Under the pieces are notes generated by a model. It worked only from the letters and a program-made list of their open reading frames with translations, was not told where the DNA came from and made no database searches. A DNA stretch of 64,000 bases. Origin: Oenanthe sinensis (lineage: Eukaryota; Streptophyta; Magnoliopsida; Apiales; Apiaceae). The first letter of the stretch is position 1. Each line of letters begins with the position of its first letter. The stretch lies in the NCBI GenBank assembly GCA_028671895.1, contig CM053806.1, forward strand, positions 22,021,001 through 22,085,000, read 5' to 3'. The translations under genes were made by a program, and so were the position numbers. Of the stretch, positions 1 through 15,000 are shown one piece after another.

Positions 1-3000
1 TTCTAGGAGTGCCTTCAGCTGTGTCTTTGAATACCTAAAGAGTTCGAACCTTATGCCAGCAGTCTTCCAATGTTTGAGTGCAATTGTCCAGAGAGCTTTT
101 AGTACAGCTTTATCGTGGCTGGTAATTATATTTCCATAATATATTCTTATTTAGCTATGTTTTTCCAATTTGCTGGTGTGCGTGTGGCTTATCATAAGAA
201 AAGTTACTTGTTTAAAGTTATTGTTTCTACTTGTGTTTTTGGTAAACAGTCGCCCGGGCCTGGTCCAAGGTAGAAGTAAATTTTTATTTGTAATTTATCC
301 CCTGTTTGGAGAGTGATGTATAACACTATAACTTATAAGTTACCAAAACTAAAAAAATAAAAGGAAGTGCTAAAAGTTGCATGTTGTGGAGGTATTTAAA
401 TTTAATAAAGTACAACTGCTAACATATATTTTAAGAAAAAAAGTACCTCCATCCAACTTTTTCAAATTTAGCTTATGTGTCTGTTGAAGCGTTAAGGCAT
501 AACTCATAAGTTCTTAATTGACTAATGACCCTATTATGTTAATTAGGACTTACAAGTTTAGTTGAATGACTTATGAAACTAAAACAAACAGGACCCTAAT
601 CTTCATTCTAATCTCGTGAAAAACGTTGATCCACTGAAATGTTTCCCTTTGATCTTGCATGAAATTTTATTTTCTGTTAAAAAAAAATGCTATTTGCATA
701 CAAATTAACAATCCAGATAAATTCTCAAGTCATTTCATCATACAATGTTTTTATTAATGTTAAAGATTCTGTGCAGGACGAATTACAGTAGTGCAATAAA
801 AACAAGTGCTTGTTGATAATTTTAGTAACATAAATGTGTTTTTGTCTGTTATTTCTCTATGTATGCCCATTACTGTAACTTGCTTCATGCTGGTTGATTC
901 ATAGTACTTAGTTTTTAATTATTATGGTGGGAATAGGAGGACCGGGTATCAGAAACCGGAAATGCAGCTGAGACTAGAGAGTCTGCTCTTTGTGTGCATG
1001 CCTGCTTTCTTATAAAAAGTATGTCTCAAAGGGAAGAGCATATCCGAGATACTTCTGTCAGTTTGTTAAATCAAATTAGAGAGAAGTTTCCACAGGTATA
1101 AAGATGTATCATATTTTCTATTTTTAATTTAACTCTATCTTCCTCTCTTATTTATTTATTTGTTTTATTCCTTCATGTGTTACTAGAAAACATCTCCATG
1201 TATATTGTGCAGATATTATGGAATCCTTCTTGTCTAGATCTCCTCCTATTATCAGTGCATAATGACCCACCTTCGGCTCTTGTCAATGATCCTGGTTGGG
1301 TGGCTACTGTACGCTCTTTATACCAGAAGATTGTTAGGGAGTGGATCATTGTTTCTCTCTCTTATGCTCCATGCACTAGCCAGGGTCTTCTTCAGGTTTT
1401 TGTCTCTGCTACACGGGACTCGTCATTCTGAGGCCTTTCGATTGTTTTCTTTCTGTGTTTGTTAATGCCTGTGAAATTTTGCAGTGAGACTTACCTTTTT
1501 GTCTGACATGAGCAATGTTGCATTCGTATATATCTTAATAGTTCTGATTGTCATTTTGTTTGTTGGTTCTTGTTCAAATTATGTAGTATGATGTTTTGTT
1601 GTGTTTTTGACGATAAAAACTTTTCCTGGTACATCATACTCTCTTCCGACAAATAGAGAGAATCTACTTTAATAGACATTGTTGATTGTAGCCTTTTAGA
1701 ACTCATTTCTTGCATCTTTTCTCTGTTTTTTTCTCTTTGGTCTTTGATATTTACAATATTTCTATGTTCTTGCTCTCAGGAAAATCTTTGTAAAGCAAAT
1801 ACGTGGCAAAGAGCCCAGCCTACTTCAGATGTAGTTTCTCTTCTTTCTGAAATAAGAATCGGTACTGGTAAAACTGATTGCTGGACTGGCACCAGAACTG
1901 CGAATATACCTGCAGTTATGGCTGCTGCTGCAGCTGCATCTGGAGCCAATTTCAAACTGACTGAAGCTTTTAATTTGGAAGTCCTTGGCACCGGTGTAGT
2001 CAGTGCCACAGGAAAGTGTAATTACGCGGGAGAAATTGCTGGGATGAGAAGATTATATGAGAACATGGAGAGTGTTAATGGACAGGATTCAGACACTTCT
2101 ATAAGCTCTGGCATTAGTTCCAGTGTTCCAAAAATCACACCTGGACCATATTCTGAACAAACCCAACCTAGAAAGGATTCATTTGATGAATTACTACTTA
2201 ACAGGTTTGTTCGTCTCCTTCAGAAAATTGTTTACACAGCTGAAAAAGGCGGAGAAGTTGACAAGTCATCATTTCGTGAGACTTGTTCCCAGGCGACTGC
2301 ATTGCTTCTTTCAAATCTGGTAAGTATTGTCGAACTCTTGCTTTAGTAACTGAACTCACATATATCAATTAATACATTAAAAGGAGTGGGACATATGTGC
2401 AGGCTTCAGATTCTAAATCTAAAATAGAGAGTTTCTCTCAACTCCTACGGCTTCTTTGCTGGTGTCCAGCTTACATTTCCACGCCCGATGCAATGGAGAC
2501 TGGTGTATATATCTGGACGTGGTTAGTGTCTGCTGCTCCTCAATTGGGCTCTCTGGTGCTTGCTGAGCTTGTTGATGCGTGGTTGTGGACAATTGATACC
2601 AAACGAGGTCTTTTTGCATCAGAAGTGAGGTACTTTGGGCCTACTGCCAAATTAAGGCCTCACCTGAATCCCGGGGAGCCAGAAATGCAACCTGAAAAGA
2701 ATCCTGTTGATCAGATAATTGCTCACAGGCTTTGGCTTGGTTTTCTGATAGATCGTTTTGAGGTGAGGAAATTTATGTTACATGTTTGAATCATAATCAG
2801 ATGTTCTCCCACTGTTATACGGTGAACATTGTGGTTGATATTGCTAATATATATGGTATATTGGCTGGTAAGTTGTGCATCTTGGTTGGATTTTAATTGT
2901 GCCTCGTCTGTATATCTTTTATAGATTATGCCAATTAAATATTGTAGCTGTATATGAAATTCACTGGTCTTCGATGTAAAATAACTTCCTAGCATTCATC

Positions 3001-6000
3001 CTTAAATTTCCTACTTTGGCTTTAGAGTTCAGTTGCGTTTGTTGTTACTTTTATTGTTTTTGGTAAATATGATTGTTATTATTTTTTGTTAATGATGATT
3101 GTTATTATTAGTTTATTACTACTATTATTGTAATTATGAAAAAATATGACAGCCTAGACAGGAATTTCTCCCTATCATCATATGGCAATTTAAGTAATAG
3201 TATCATTCGTTGTTAGTTATTACATTCGGATACTCAATAATTTATCACTGGGCAGCACTTGAGAAGTTTAGATAAGAATGTGTGGAAGGAAGGGCATTAG
3301 AACTGAAGTAACCTCCAAATTCTTAAAAACTATGCTAATTCTGCAAGCCAGGCACATTTGTCTTGTTACATTTCTGAGCCTCGTCATACTTCTTTTTTGT
3401 TCATTATCTTGTTTATATGTTTTTTTAATATTATTTCCTTTGCCTATCGAATGAACTGAGACAAAGAGGCTCATAATGTGGAACAAATCTTAATAGGAAG
3501 CGAAATATTTAATTTCCTATTACGTAACGTATTTGGCATTTGTTAAACCCTTCCACCCCTCTCCAGGTAATCCGCCATGACAGTGTTGAGCAATTGTTGC
3601 TTTTTGGTCGGATGTTACAAGGAACAACGAAGCTTCCTTGGAATTTTTCACGCCATCCGGCTGCTACTGGAACCTTTTTCACTCTAATGCTTCTCGGGCT
3701 CAAGTTTTGTGCATGCCAGTCACAGGGCCATCTTCAGAGATTCAAACCGGGGCTTCAATTGTTGGAAGATCGAATTTATAGGTATTGCATTTACTTATAC
3801 TGTTTTCTGCTATTATGTTACTGAGTTGTTCCCTATTTACGTTCCAGCTTGCTTCTTGCCTCCTATGTCTTCTCACTTTTCTTCCATTACACTTGTATCA
3901 AGAATATATGATTGTCTGCAATTTATGACATTTGAGAGAGAAAATAGAGAGAACATACAGAGAAGAGGAAAACTTCTAAAATATCATATATTCTCGGTGT
4001 AGGCTGGTATAGAAGTAGCCTCTCTTTTTATTGAATAGGGAAACACTAGCATTAGGGTATATGTGACATTACAAGTACATATCTTATATAATTACACTAC
4101 TGTCCTACATGGTCTAACAGTATATTATATATTCCTGTAAATAAATATAGATCTTGTGTCAATTCTTTAGCACTCCTAGAATATATTTTTTTGACATGAA
4201 AGAAAAAGTTCAAGTAAAAAATAAATAAATCCAATTTAACTTGTACTAAAAACAATTTGTGGTATTCTTAGTGAACTCTGTACTATTTTAATTTTGTATG
4301 GAATACATGATCCCAAGTTTTCTTAAAAAAGTTATGTGTTGCCTGTCTAATTCTGCCCTCGAATATTTTTAGACTGACGTCTTGCTAGAAATTAATAGTA
4401 TATAGTTGTGAAATTACAGAACTTCCTTGGGATGGTTTGCACATGAGCCAGAATGGTACGAGACAAATAACTCAAATTTTGCACCAAGCGAAGCTCAATC
4501 TGTTAGTGTATTTGTTCAACATCTCTTAAATGAACAAGTAGATCCTCCTCATCTGGATGCAAAAGGAAGGGGACATGAAAATGGGAGCTCTTTGATTGAT
4601 GTGGTAAGATTGCAACATCTTGCATCTCTTTAGATCTGCTGGTAAAAATAATTTCGTATGTGGTTGAATCACTTATGGATCATCTTGCCAGACGTCTAGC
4701 TGGCTTATCCAATGCTAGCTGTGATGTTTAATATCTTATTTAATGGTTATCAGCAGAATGATCATCATCACCCAGTCTGGGGACCAATGGAGAATTATGT
4801 GTTGGGGAGAGAAAAAAGGAAGCAGTTACTTCTGATGCTATGCCAGCATGAGGCTGATAGGCTAGAAGTTTGGGCTCAACCTATTAACTCAAAGTAATTC
4901 TTTGGAAGATATAAATAAATATTTCATGTCTATTGGGTGTTGAATTGTTTTTCTTAATATTATAGAAATGGTTTTGTTCAGTACTAATATATACAAACTT
5001 GTTCCAGGGATAATAATTCTTCTCGGTCGAAAATTAGCTCTGAGAAATGGATTGAATATGCAAGAACAGCATTTTCTGTGGATCCCCGAATTGCTTTTTC
5101 TATAGTTGCAAGGTTCCCGACAAACTCTTCTTTGAAGGGTGAAGTTACTCAATTGGTTCAGGTGTGCTATTCACATATTGATTACCTAGTCTCCCTTTTG
5201 TTATTTGCAGATCAGAATCTACAATTTGGTAGAATCTACTACAAAGTCTTCCCTCCGTCCCACTTATATTACGCATTGATCAAAATCCACATTAAATCAA
5301 CTAATAACTACTATATATATTATTTCCAAATTTACCTTTGATTCATAGAATAATTTTAAAAGAAGGGGGGGTGGGGGTGAGGGAGTAATTTTTTAATTTT
5401 TTACCACCATATTTTTTCCTGTTAATATTTTTGTTAAACTCTTAACAATAAACTAGCTCGTCAAGTATATTTCTCAGTTAATGACCTGATGCTTTGACCT
5501 TTTATACTGCATAGGCTCATTGAAACTATAACCAACTTATACCTGTTAATGGGTAAGCTCAGCTCTTCACATTATCTTAAATAAAATTCTAATATGTTGG
5601 ACGTGTATGCCGAGTCTTCAAGTATTATATACGATGTCTGTCTGAAGTAATTTAGTTCTTGGAATGGGACACCTAACCTTGCTGCTTTGATTGTTTAATA
5701 CTTAATTTTGTGTTCTGGTTAAAGTGACACTGTTTTTGTTCATATATGATTTGAATAGAAAATAACAGGGGCAATGAGTTGATACCTTTGTCATTGTTTT
5801 TTTAGTATTGCTTTTGTTGCTTTGATGACTATATCTTCCCTCATCAATTGATTCTTCAGGGTTCATGGTTCTTAAACTGCTTCTTTCTGTTTCAGTCGCA
5901 TATATTAGAAATCCGCAACATCCCGGAGGCTTTACCATATTTTGTTAATCCAAAGGCTGTTGATGAGAATTCTACTTTACTTCAACAATTGCCTCACTGG

Positions 6001-9000
6001 GCTGCCTGTTCAATCACACAAGCATTGGAGTTTCTCACACCAGCTTACAAGGGCCATTCACGTGTGATGGCTTATATTCTCAGAGTGTTGGAATCTTATC
6101 CTCCTGAGCGAGTCACATTCTTCATGCCCCAATTAGTACAGGCATTAAGATACGATGAAGAGGTGGGTTCTTGATTGGAGATCCTTTTGTTTACTCATAT
6201 GTATTTTGTAAAATGAGTATTTTTAGATCCCCCAGTCAACTCCTTTCAGGTTCCAGCAAGTACCTCTGAAGGTACTTAGCCTAGGTACTTAATGGAACTT
6301 AAAAAAGAGCTTATAAGGTCAACAGGCTAGAGCCAACCCTATACTGATGGCTAGTGTTGCAGCATATATCTGGCTGCGGCCCTCCTTGCAAATAGTAGTT
6401 GTGCTCAAATATTTAAGCGGAAGTCCACTTTTAGTTCACAAAACCTTAATTAAACATGTTCAACATCTCAAGCACGCTTGATCGCCAATTTGAAAATCTT
6501 GGTGACCTACACGTAATTTATGTCCGTGTGTATTTAATGTATTTCATGCATGCTTAAGAACATATAAAAAGTATAAAAGATAATCTAGAAAAACCATGAT
6601 GTGTTTGGTAAGTTCTTTGCAAGTTTCTCTGTCTAAGCAATGTATAAAGCTTCTGCATACAGATTGTATTTGCAATACAGTTACATTCTGTTTAGAAATT
6701 TGAGAGTTTTCCTCGCTTACAGAAATTGGTTGAAGGATACTTGCTTAGGGCTGCTCACAGGAGTGACATATTCGCTCATATTCTGATATGGCATTTACAG
6801 GTGGGAGTTGCTTTTTGTTTATTTTCCGCATCATTTAAATGAATAAACCTGTTGATATACTATATTGATTTTTTTAAATTTAATATTATTGAATTATTTG
6901 TAAGTACTTGATCTCAGTTTATTCAGGGTTTTATAGCTTAACTATTATATGTAAGAATGGCAGGGTGAGTCTGTTGAACCAGAGACTGGGAAAGAGTCAA
7001 AGGAGAAGGATGCAGCGGTTGCCTTAAAGGTACGCTTGTCAAAATTCATAATATGAAAAACTGATGTTGTCATACTCGCTATGAAAATATAATGTTTAAT
7101 ATTTGGCTTAAATATATGTGAGTCTGTTTCCCCCGAAATCAAACTTATCAATTCCATCTCAATGAATAAAAGGAGAAAAGAACATACATGATGTCCTCGA
7201 TCCTATCTTTGATTCTCCAACTTTTGTTGCATTAAAGTCGTGGGTACTTGTTACAAATTTTAAACAAGGAAAAGTTGGTGCAAGCTGCAAGCATTAAATG
7301 AGGACAATATAGTGAAAAGAATCTTAAATGAACTTTTGTCAACACCGACATGGAATTAATACAGGAAAATATTTCAGTTCTTTAGAGATTCTTGTTTAGT
7401 ATTTGCTAGATCCGACAATTTATACACGACACAAACTTTAGGTATGGGTTTTGATTTCCGGGTACACGAAATATAAAAGTACACAACACCATATAGTATT
7501 ATAGTTTATTGTTTGGTATTTATCCGTCAATTTTGTACATGACACAAAAACTTCAGGTAAGGGCTTTGATTTCTAGATACATGAACCATATAGCTTTGTG
7601 TTTGGGTTTTTATTTTAGGTACACGATAACGAATGAATTACACGAAATAAATATATTAATAATTATTTATTTTATACAAAATTGTATGTAAATATAATTT
7701 GTACTATATTATTAAAGCCGAACTGAAGATAATTGGCCGGCCAGTACTTTGGGCCTAGGTTGATGGGGCTGATTTTGGGATAATTAGGTTTTATGGGAAG
7801 AATTCTCTCGCAAGGGATATTAAAAAACAACTCAACATAATTCTTTAATAATAGTAATATTGGCTTAATCACAATGATTAAATTCCTATGTATAATAATC
7901 TAATTTCCTAATTAAACTAAACATTTTATATTACTGCCGGATACTTTCTCTAATAAAGGGGTTCCAAAGCCTATTTACTCCCAAATACTTTCTCTGGGCT
8001 TTTTTAACCCGCTGTCCTGGGGCTCAAAATTTCTCTGAGCTTTTTTAACCCGCTGTCCAGGGACTCAAAATTTTTAACTATTTCATGCATATTAAATAAA
8101 TATGAGCCCACTCATGTCAATTTCTTAAGTTCTATTTGAAAGAAAATTTACTTTTTGTATCTAACTTCTAATCTTATTAGAATAATCCCAAACTATTTGT
8201 CGAAAAAAAGAAAAGAATAATCCAAAACTAATATACTTATGTACATAATAAAAAATTAACAATTAAAAAGAATTATTATTACGTAACTATTATTATTTTA
8301 ATAATTATTAGTAAAATCAGAATAATTAAAAATAATTATTTTGTAATTTGTTTATGTAATTGTGTTAGATAATCTAGATTTATAATTTTATGTATGTTAT
8401 TTTAAGTAGTATATATAGATATTTGTTGTATAATTGTAAAAATATGCATGAAAATGTAATATATTTATATATTTGTTTTTATCTAGTTTAACATGAATGT
8501 ACATGACACGAATGTGCTCAAATGAGGAAGTACACGAATCCATTTTCTGTCTTGTGTTTATGGGTATGCTACTCAATTACACAAAGGATGAAATTACATG
8601 ATATGAAAGTACACGACACGATTGCCAAGTGTAATATTTATATCAGTTGTCTTAACTATATCAAATCAGTATTTTTGATTCTTATATGCCTTCTTCCTTT
8701 CATTGATTTGAGTGCAAATTTTCTTTGTTATACTCCCTCTGTATTTACTGGAATGTTCTTATTTCAGATTTCAGTAATATATTTCTTTTCATAAAAGCTT
8801 GAAATCCAACCCCATTCATTTGGCTTCTTTATTTAGAAGAATAAAGTTTTGTCTATTAATCCCCATATGCTGTCTGCAGGCACAATTAGAACTGGTGTTG
8901 ATAAATTTCATGCTTCTTTTGGTATTTATGTCTTTCTTTTCATGAACATGTATCAAATTCCAGCGTTCTGGGTTAGGAATGAATTTTGAGTGCAATGGAA

Positions 9001-12000
9001 ATTCTCACTTTCTTCCTTGAACTTTTCTTTTTACAATGTATTATTTATATATGTGCTCCCATCCAATTGGTTTAAATATCTGATGACATAATGAGTGGTG
9101 TACTGTAGTCTAGCTTCCCTCCATTTGGTGTTACTGTTCACACAGATACACACACCGATACAGATTCCATCTAACACTCCGCTTTTGGATTCGCTTAAAT
9201 TTTGTCTTTTTTGGTTTCAGAATAACTCCTTTCAAGAGCTACTTCCTCTGGTTAGGCAACGAATTATTGACAGTTTTACCCCCAAGGCCCTCGATATTTT
9301 TCAAAGAGAATTTGATTTCTTTGACAAAGTTACATCTATATCTGGTGTACTCTTTCCAGTTCCGAAGGAAGAACGGAGAGCTGGTATTCGTAGGTATATC
9401 TCTGTTTGCTTGAATGATGAGGTTGATATAATTTTATATGTGTATTGTTGTAGGTCCCCTATGGGACAGAATCTCTGAGACTTTTGGAACAAATTACTGC
9501 CCCAGCCTTTTACAACTGCATGATTGATTTATTTAAGTATAAGTAGAGGAAATAGAAAAGCTTCTAGTCAAGTCATCCCTATTTTTTTGGTGGTACAGGG
9601 AGTTGGAGAAAATTGAAATGAATGGAGATGATCTTTATCTGCCTACGGCGACTAATAAATTTGTTAGGGGTATTCAAGTTGATAGTGGAATACCATTACA
9701 ATCAGCAGCAAAAGTTCCTATTATGATCACATTCAATGTGGTGGATAAAGATGGCAATCCTAATGATATAAGGCCACAAGCATGCATTTTCAAGGTAGCT
9801 TAACTAGTTATCCCTTGTATTTTCTTCTCCAAGACAGATTGGAAATAATATGAGTTGTGTTCTCTTGACATCAAGTTCCTTTTTTTATTATACGGCTTTG
9901 TTTGATTGAGTGAATATTTGGTTATTTTATTCTATAATTTGTCAAATTGCTTCTCTACCAAATTGTCTCACTGTAGTGCTAAATTTTACACCATTTATTC
10001 TGAAGCCTGCCTAACAAGCGGATAACCATATTATGAACACTCCTGTTTGTTTGGGACTCGTGACCTTACAAATATGTAGTGTAATGTGGAACATGAAGAT
10101 TTAGAGATGAGGTGTTGAGTATTCCTCCATCCTTTGTTCTATATCTATCTTTCCCTTCAAACTACTTCTTCATATTCAACCCGTTATAGTTTACTTAACT
10201 TATAATGTTTGTGCTCAAATTAATAAATGTATGACAAATATGAATGTAACGAGTATATCCCTCTTAAAGCGGGGTCTGGGGAGGGTCGAACCTCCGCATA
10301 AGGATTCGAACCCATGATCTCACATGGGATGAAGATAGACCTTATCACTAGGTTATTTCATATTCTTTTTTAAAATTAATTAATGTGATTATCTTAAAGA
10401 TATTAGCATTCTATCACGAAACACGTGCTATGTGATTATTGTAAAGATATTAGCATTCTATCACAAAAGGGGTGTATGCTTTTATAGCACCCTTGGAACA
10501 TCATGACCTACTGGCAACACCGACGAGATTTTTTCTTTTAAGCTATTCGACTGAGAGCATGGGACAGTATAACACTAAAGTAGTGTAACTTTCACACTAT
10601 TGTGGTGTAAAATGATCTCCAATGGGACACTATAATAGTGTAAAAGTTACACCAAATGAGTATTGTTGCACCAAATTTGGTGTCAAATATTCATTTGGTG
10701 TAACTTTTGTACCAAATTTGGTGTCTTTCAAAATGCCCAATACACCCCTATTGAATGTTAACAAAACAAATTTATTCCTTCTATATCCCATTTATTCCTT
10801 TTGTATACAAACAAAACAACTACTTATCAAAAAGTTGGTACAATATGTATTATTATAGCCAAAAGATTTCTTTTAGTGTAATATATAGTCTAACATGGTT
10901 GGAGTTGATTACATAAATACTGTAATTATTACACCAAAATAGTGTAACCTTTACACTATTTTATTGTTATGCATGGAGAGGGTCTAAAGGGAGTGGTAGC
11001 TGTTACAGTACGCAAACAAAGTGGGTTGGGGTTTAGGTATGAGCTCACAATCACTAAAAATATCCTATTTAGATGTTAGTTCCCTGTTTAGAGAATGCTA
11101 TTTTTTCTGATTGAATAGCAAACATGTTAGAATTTTCTTCAAAAAGGTCTAATGGGTAAGCTACATAGCGAAGGACCCAGTAATGGAGTTTGGTTGAACA
11201 AGGACTTATTCTACAGAACTTTTCCACTTTTACCCTCGAAATTATTAAAGAAATAAATGCTTTAAACACGATTTCCCTTTTTGGACAGATTTTACATCTT
11301 TTTGAGTTTTCCATTTGAGGGGAACATAGGTTCATAGATAAATTATCTTCCAAGATAAATGAAAAAGACAAGTATTTTGAAATATCAGTTTAAGCATAGA
11401 CTTCAGATTGAAAAAGGGGGAGGGAGTTTATTATTCCGAAATCTTTAATTTCAAGCATATCTGGAGCAGAATCTGAATTCAGTTGGTTATTACTTATTTA
11501 GACACCCATTTGAATTTTAGTAACTCATCTATGCATACATGCTTTCATAACACACATACTTGTTTTTATGTTCATGGAAGAATTTTCTTGTGGATAGAAC
11601 AGACTATTTGTTTCTATACGTGTGCTTATCAATTTCACATTATAATAATATGCAATGTTGCCTGGACTCACACATTTTGAAGGAATTAAGCTAGCGTTTA
11701 TTTTGCAAAGATTGAAATATAATATGGTGACATCCTTGCCACCAAATAGCAAAATTTTTAATGTATTTTCATTAACAAGAAATATGTTGGAAAGGGTTGT
11801 GTCATGAATTCCGAGCGACAACTTTTCCATGTCTAATCCTTTGACACAAATCTGCACATGGGTGATGCCACAGTAATGGTTGCTTCTGTTGTTTTTAGTT
11901 TGTTTAGAATTTCTCAAGTTGTGTTATAATTTAGGGAGAACAATACTCAACATATAATGTTAAGAAGTGCTCATCTAAATCTGTCCCTGTAACTGCTTAC

Positions 12001-15000
12001 TTCCGGTATGGTTTTTACTTAAACATCCAATTGTACTGAGATGACCACCAATTAAGAACATTTGTACACACTCAAGAAGTACAACAAACCTCATATTGAA
12101 CTAACAGCGCCTATTGGTTACTCAATTGGTGCTTGTGAGTGTCATAGCATGTGGTATATGGTCTTAAACTATGCAAGGACCCAAGTAATTTCTGATGAAC
12201 TTCTGTGTTGTACCATAAAATGTTTCAAGTAACCAAGAACCTTAACCTTGTTGAAAATCCACCATAGGGGTTGGTTTTGGTCGGGGGTTTAGATTTGAAG
12301 CAGCATCAAATTGTTTTTATCTTATTTTTATATTCGAGAATGTACCATGGTATAGTGATAAGATCTGGTGGTTCTTTTAGTTATCGTGATGGTATTACTC
12401 ATTGATTATATCTGTCTTATTAGACAGGAAAATATATTTTATAGATTTTACGGGGACATGACAGTATTTTATCTGTGGTATTTGTTATATATTTTGTGGT
12501 TATGTATATCTATTCATATATCTGTAGTTCATAATAAAAGAAAAAATAAAGAATTCATCTCACATAATTTGTAGGAGCGTTGGAGTTGGTGTTCAGAATT
12601 ATTTTCATTAATATAAAAGCTCTTTTTTTCTTCTTTCAAGTCTTTATTAGTTTTCTGCAGATTTTTTTTTTTTAGTTGCAATCTGAAAATAAATTCATCA
12701 TCACCTTCTTTGTTACTAATTCAGTTAATGCTGATGTAGGTTGGAGATGATTGTCGACAAGATGTACTCGCTTTACAAGTTATTTCTCTTCTCAAGGACA
12801 TATTTGAAGCTGTTGGGCTCAGTCTGTATTTATTTCCTTACGGTGTTCTCCCGACTGGACCTGAAAGAGGAATCATTGAGGTGAGATTCGCTATTTTATG
12901 CCCTAGTGTATCTGCTGTGTATGCTGTCAAGGAAGGCTATAAAAAAAACCTTTAATGTTGATGATTTTTTTCACTTAATATGTGTTTGGTAGTAGTATAT
13001 AAAAAATAATATTTATACGCAAGTATTATCTATGATAAATAACAAATATCATGTATTTTTTATATTACTTAGTATGGTCTCTTAATCCCATTTGCGTGAG
13101 CTCGCCTTAATGTGAAATTATGCATGTTATGATCAGTTTTGGGTATACAGTGGGTTAGGTGGGGGGGATATGTGATTTACCTGCTAAAGTTTTGCTTGGA
13201 GCGGCAGCAAGAAACAAACTATTTGAGTATATTCTGTTACAAGTACATATACTCTAAAGCTCATCTTATGTTGAATACCTAATGGTCCTTTTTTCTGCTT
13301 TGTTTTCACATTAATGTTTAATTTTTTTCTCTTGGTCTTAGGAAATTCATATATTTATGTTTCTTTTTACCTTCTTTTTAAAATGTTTGTGATGTTTTTA
13401 GTTACGTTTTAATTTTCATCTAATGGGAATCTTACTTGAACTGTAGGAAAGTTTATGAAATTATAACACAATTTCTTTTTTGCTGCATGGTTTTTTTCCC
13501 AACTCTCTGTAATTTAGCCTGCCTGCTGGATTGATGGGCTAGATCTGCCATTGGTTAAGATCTCCTAGACTGCATTGTCCTTAGAAGAAGAGGAATTACT
13601 TTAAATCGGAAGTCCTACATGCTAAGAAATAACATTACCTTATCTCAATTGTAGCTTTGGAACTCATTTTGCTTTATGATGTTTCGTGCATTCTTTCCTG
13701 CTATTATATGCATATACTTTGAAGTATGAGAAGATATTTTTCTGCAGGTTGTGCCGAACACACGAAGCAGAAGTCAGATGGGCGAGACAACAGATGGTGG
13801 TCTATATGAGATTTTTCAACAGGATTATGGGACTGTCGGTTCTCCCAGTTTTGAAGCTGCACGCGAGAACTTTGTCATTAGCAGTGCTGGTTACGCTGTT
13901 GCCAGCTTACTGCTACAACCAAAAGACAGGCATAATGGAAACTTATTGTTTGACAAGTAAGGTTTACCACTTTATGCATGCTTGATGTCTATAAAATATG
14001 TAAACTTATGCATTAAAAATTGAGATAAAATGCGTATGTGACTTACGTTGTGAATATATGTAGACAGTAGATCTATCTCTTACAATACTTGGTAAATAAT
14101 TTGATTTAGAGCTTATATAGCAGATGATTTATTTAAGGAATACTAAATCTATTAACTACAATATACCATAAACTTGTTTTTGTATAATGTCTGATTTAAT
14201 AAGTTACTGATTTGCTTGTTTTACCACTGAAGTGTTGGTAGGCTTGTTCACATTGATTTTGGTTTCATCCTGGAAACTTCACCCGGTGGAAACATGCGTT
14301 TTGAAAGTGCCCACTTTAAGCTGAGCCATGAGATGACTCAATTACTAGATCCATCTGGCGTGATGAAAAGTGAGACTTGGTACCATTTTGTGAGGTAAAA
14401 AAATTGCTTTTTACTTTTTTTTGTTCAACTTTTAGATGAGGTGTCATTTAGGCGTTATTTCGAATGTGGTGGAAATAAAACAAAGTGTAAATAAATTAGA
14501 AGTGGAAGAGAAGGATGAAAAATGGAAGTATGAAGAAAAATGAATATAGACTATGCTTACAAGATTTGTGATGGTCATGAATAGGAGGGACTGGACCTTC
14601 GTTTGTAGATTTGTGGGATAGAACTGTAGTTTAAATATTTGGGAATGGATTGGAGGAATAAAATTCATGGATAAATACTTTAAAAAATACTTTACGAATT
14701 TTATTTCATAATTGAATTATTATTTACAGCCAAACGGAATGATAGTGCGATTTGTTCACTTTTTTGTTCTCTTTTTTCTCAGCTTGTGTGTGAAAGGTTA
14801 CCTTGCCGCTCGTCGACATATGGATGGTATTCTCAACACAGTATTGATGATGTTAGACAGTGGATTACCTTGCTTCAGTAGGGGTGACCCTATTGGAAAT
14901 CTTCGAAAGAGGTTCCATCCTGAGATGAGTGAGCGCGAGGCAGCTAATTTTATGATTCGGACGTGCACTGATGCATACAACAAGTGGACCACTGCTGGCT

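Noticed and set aside
1776..2009. Minus-strand ORF
   Set aside because: It lies opposite a well-supported PI4KA1 exon and has no resemblance to a known family; shadow frame.
10283..10312. tRNA gene suggested by GGTTCGAATCC on the minus strand
   Set aside because: Only the B box and a weak A box are present; no acceptor stem or anticodon arm can be formed, so it is SINE-like.
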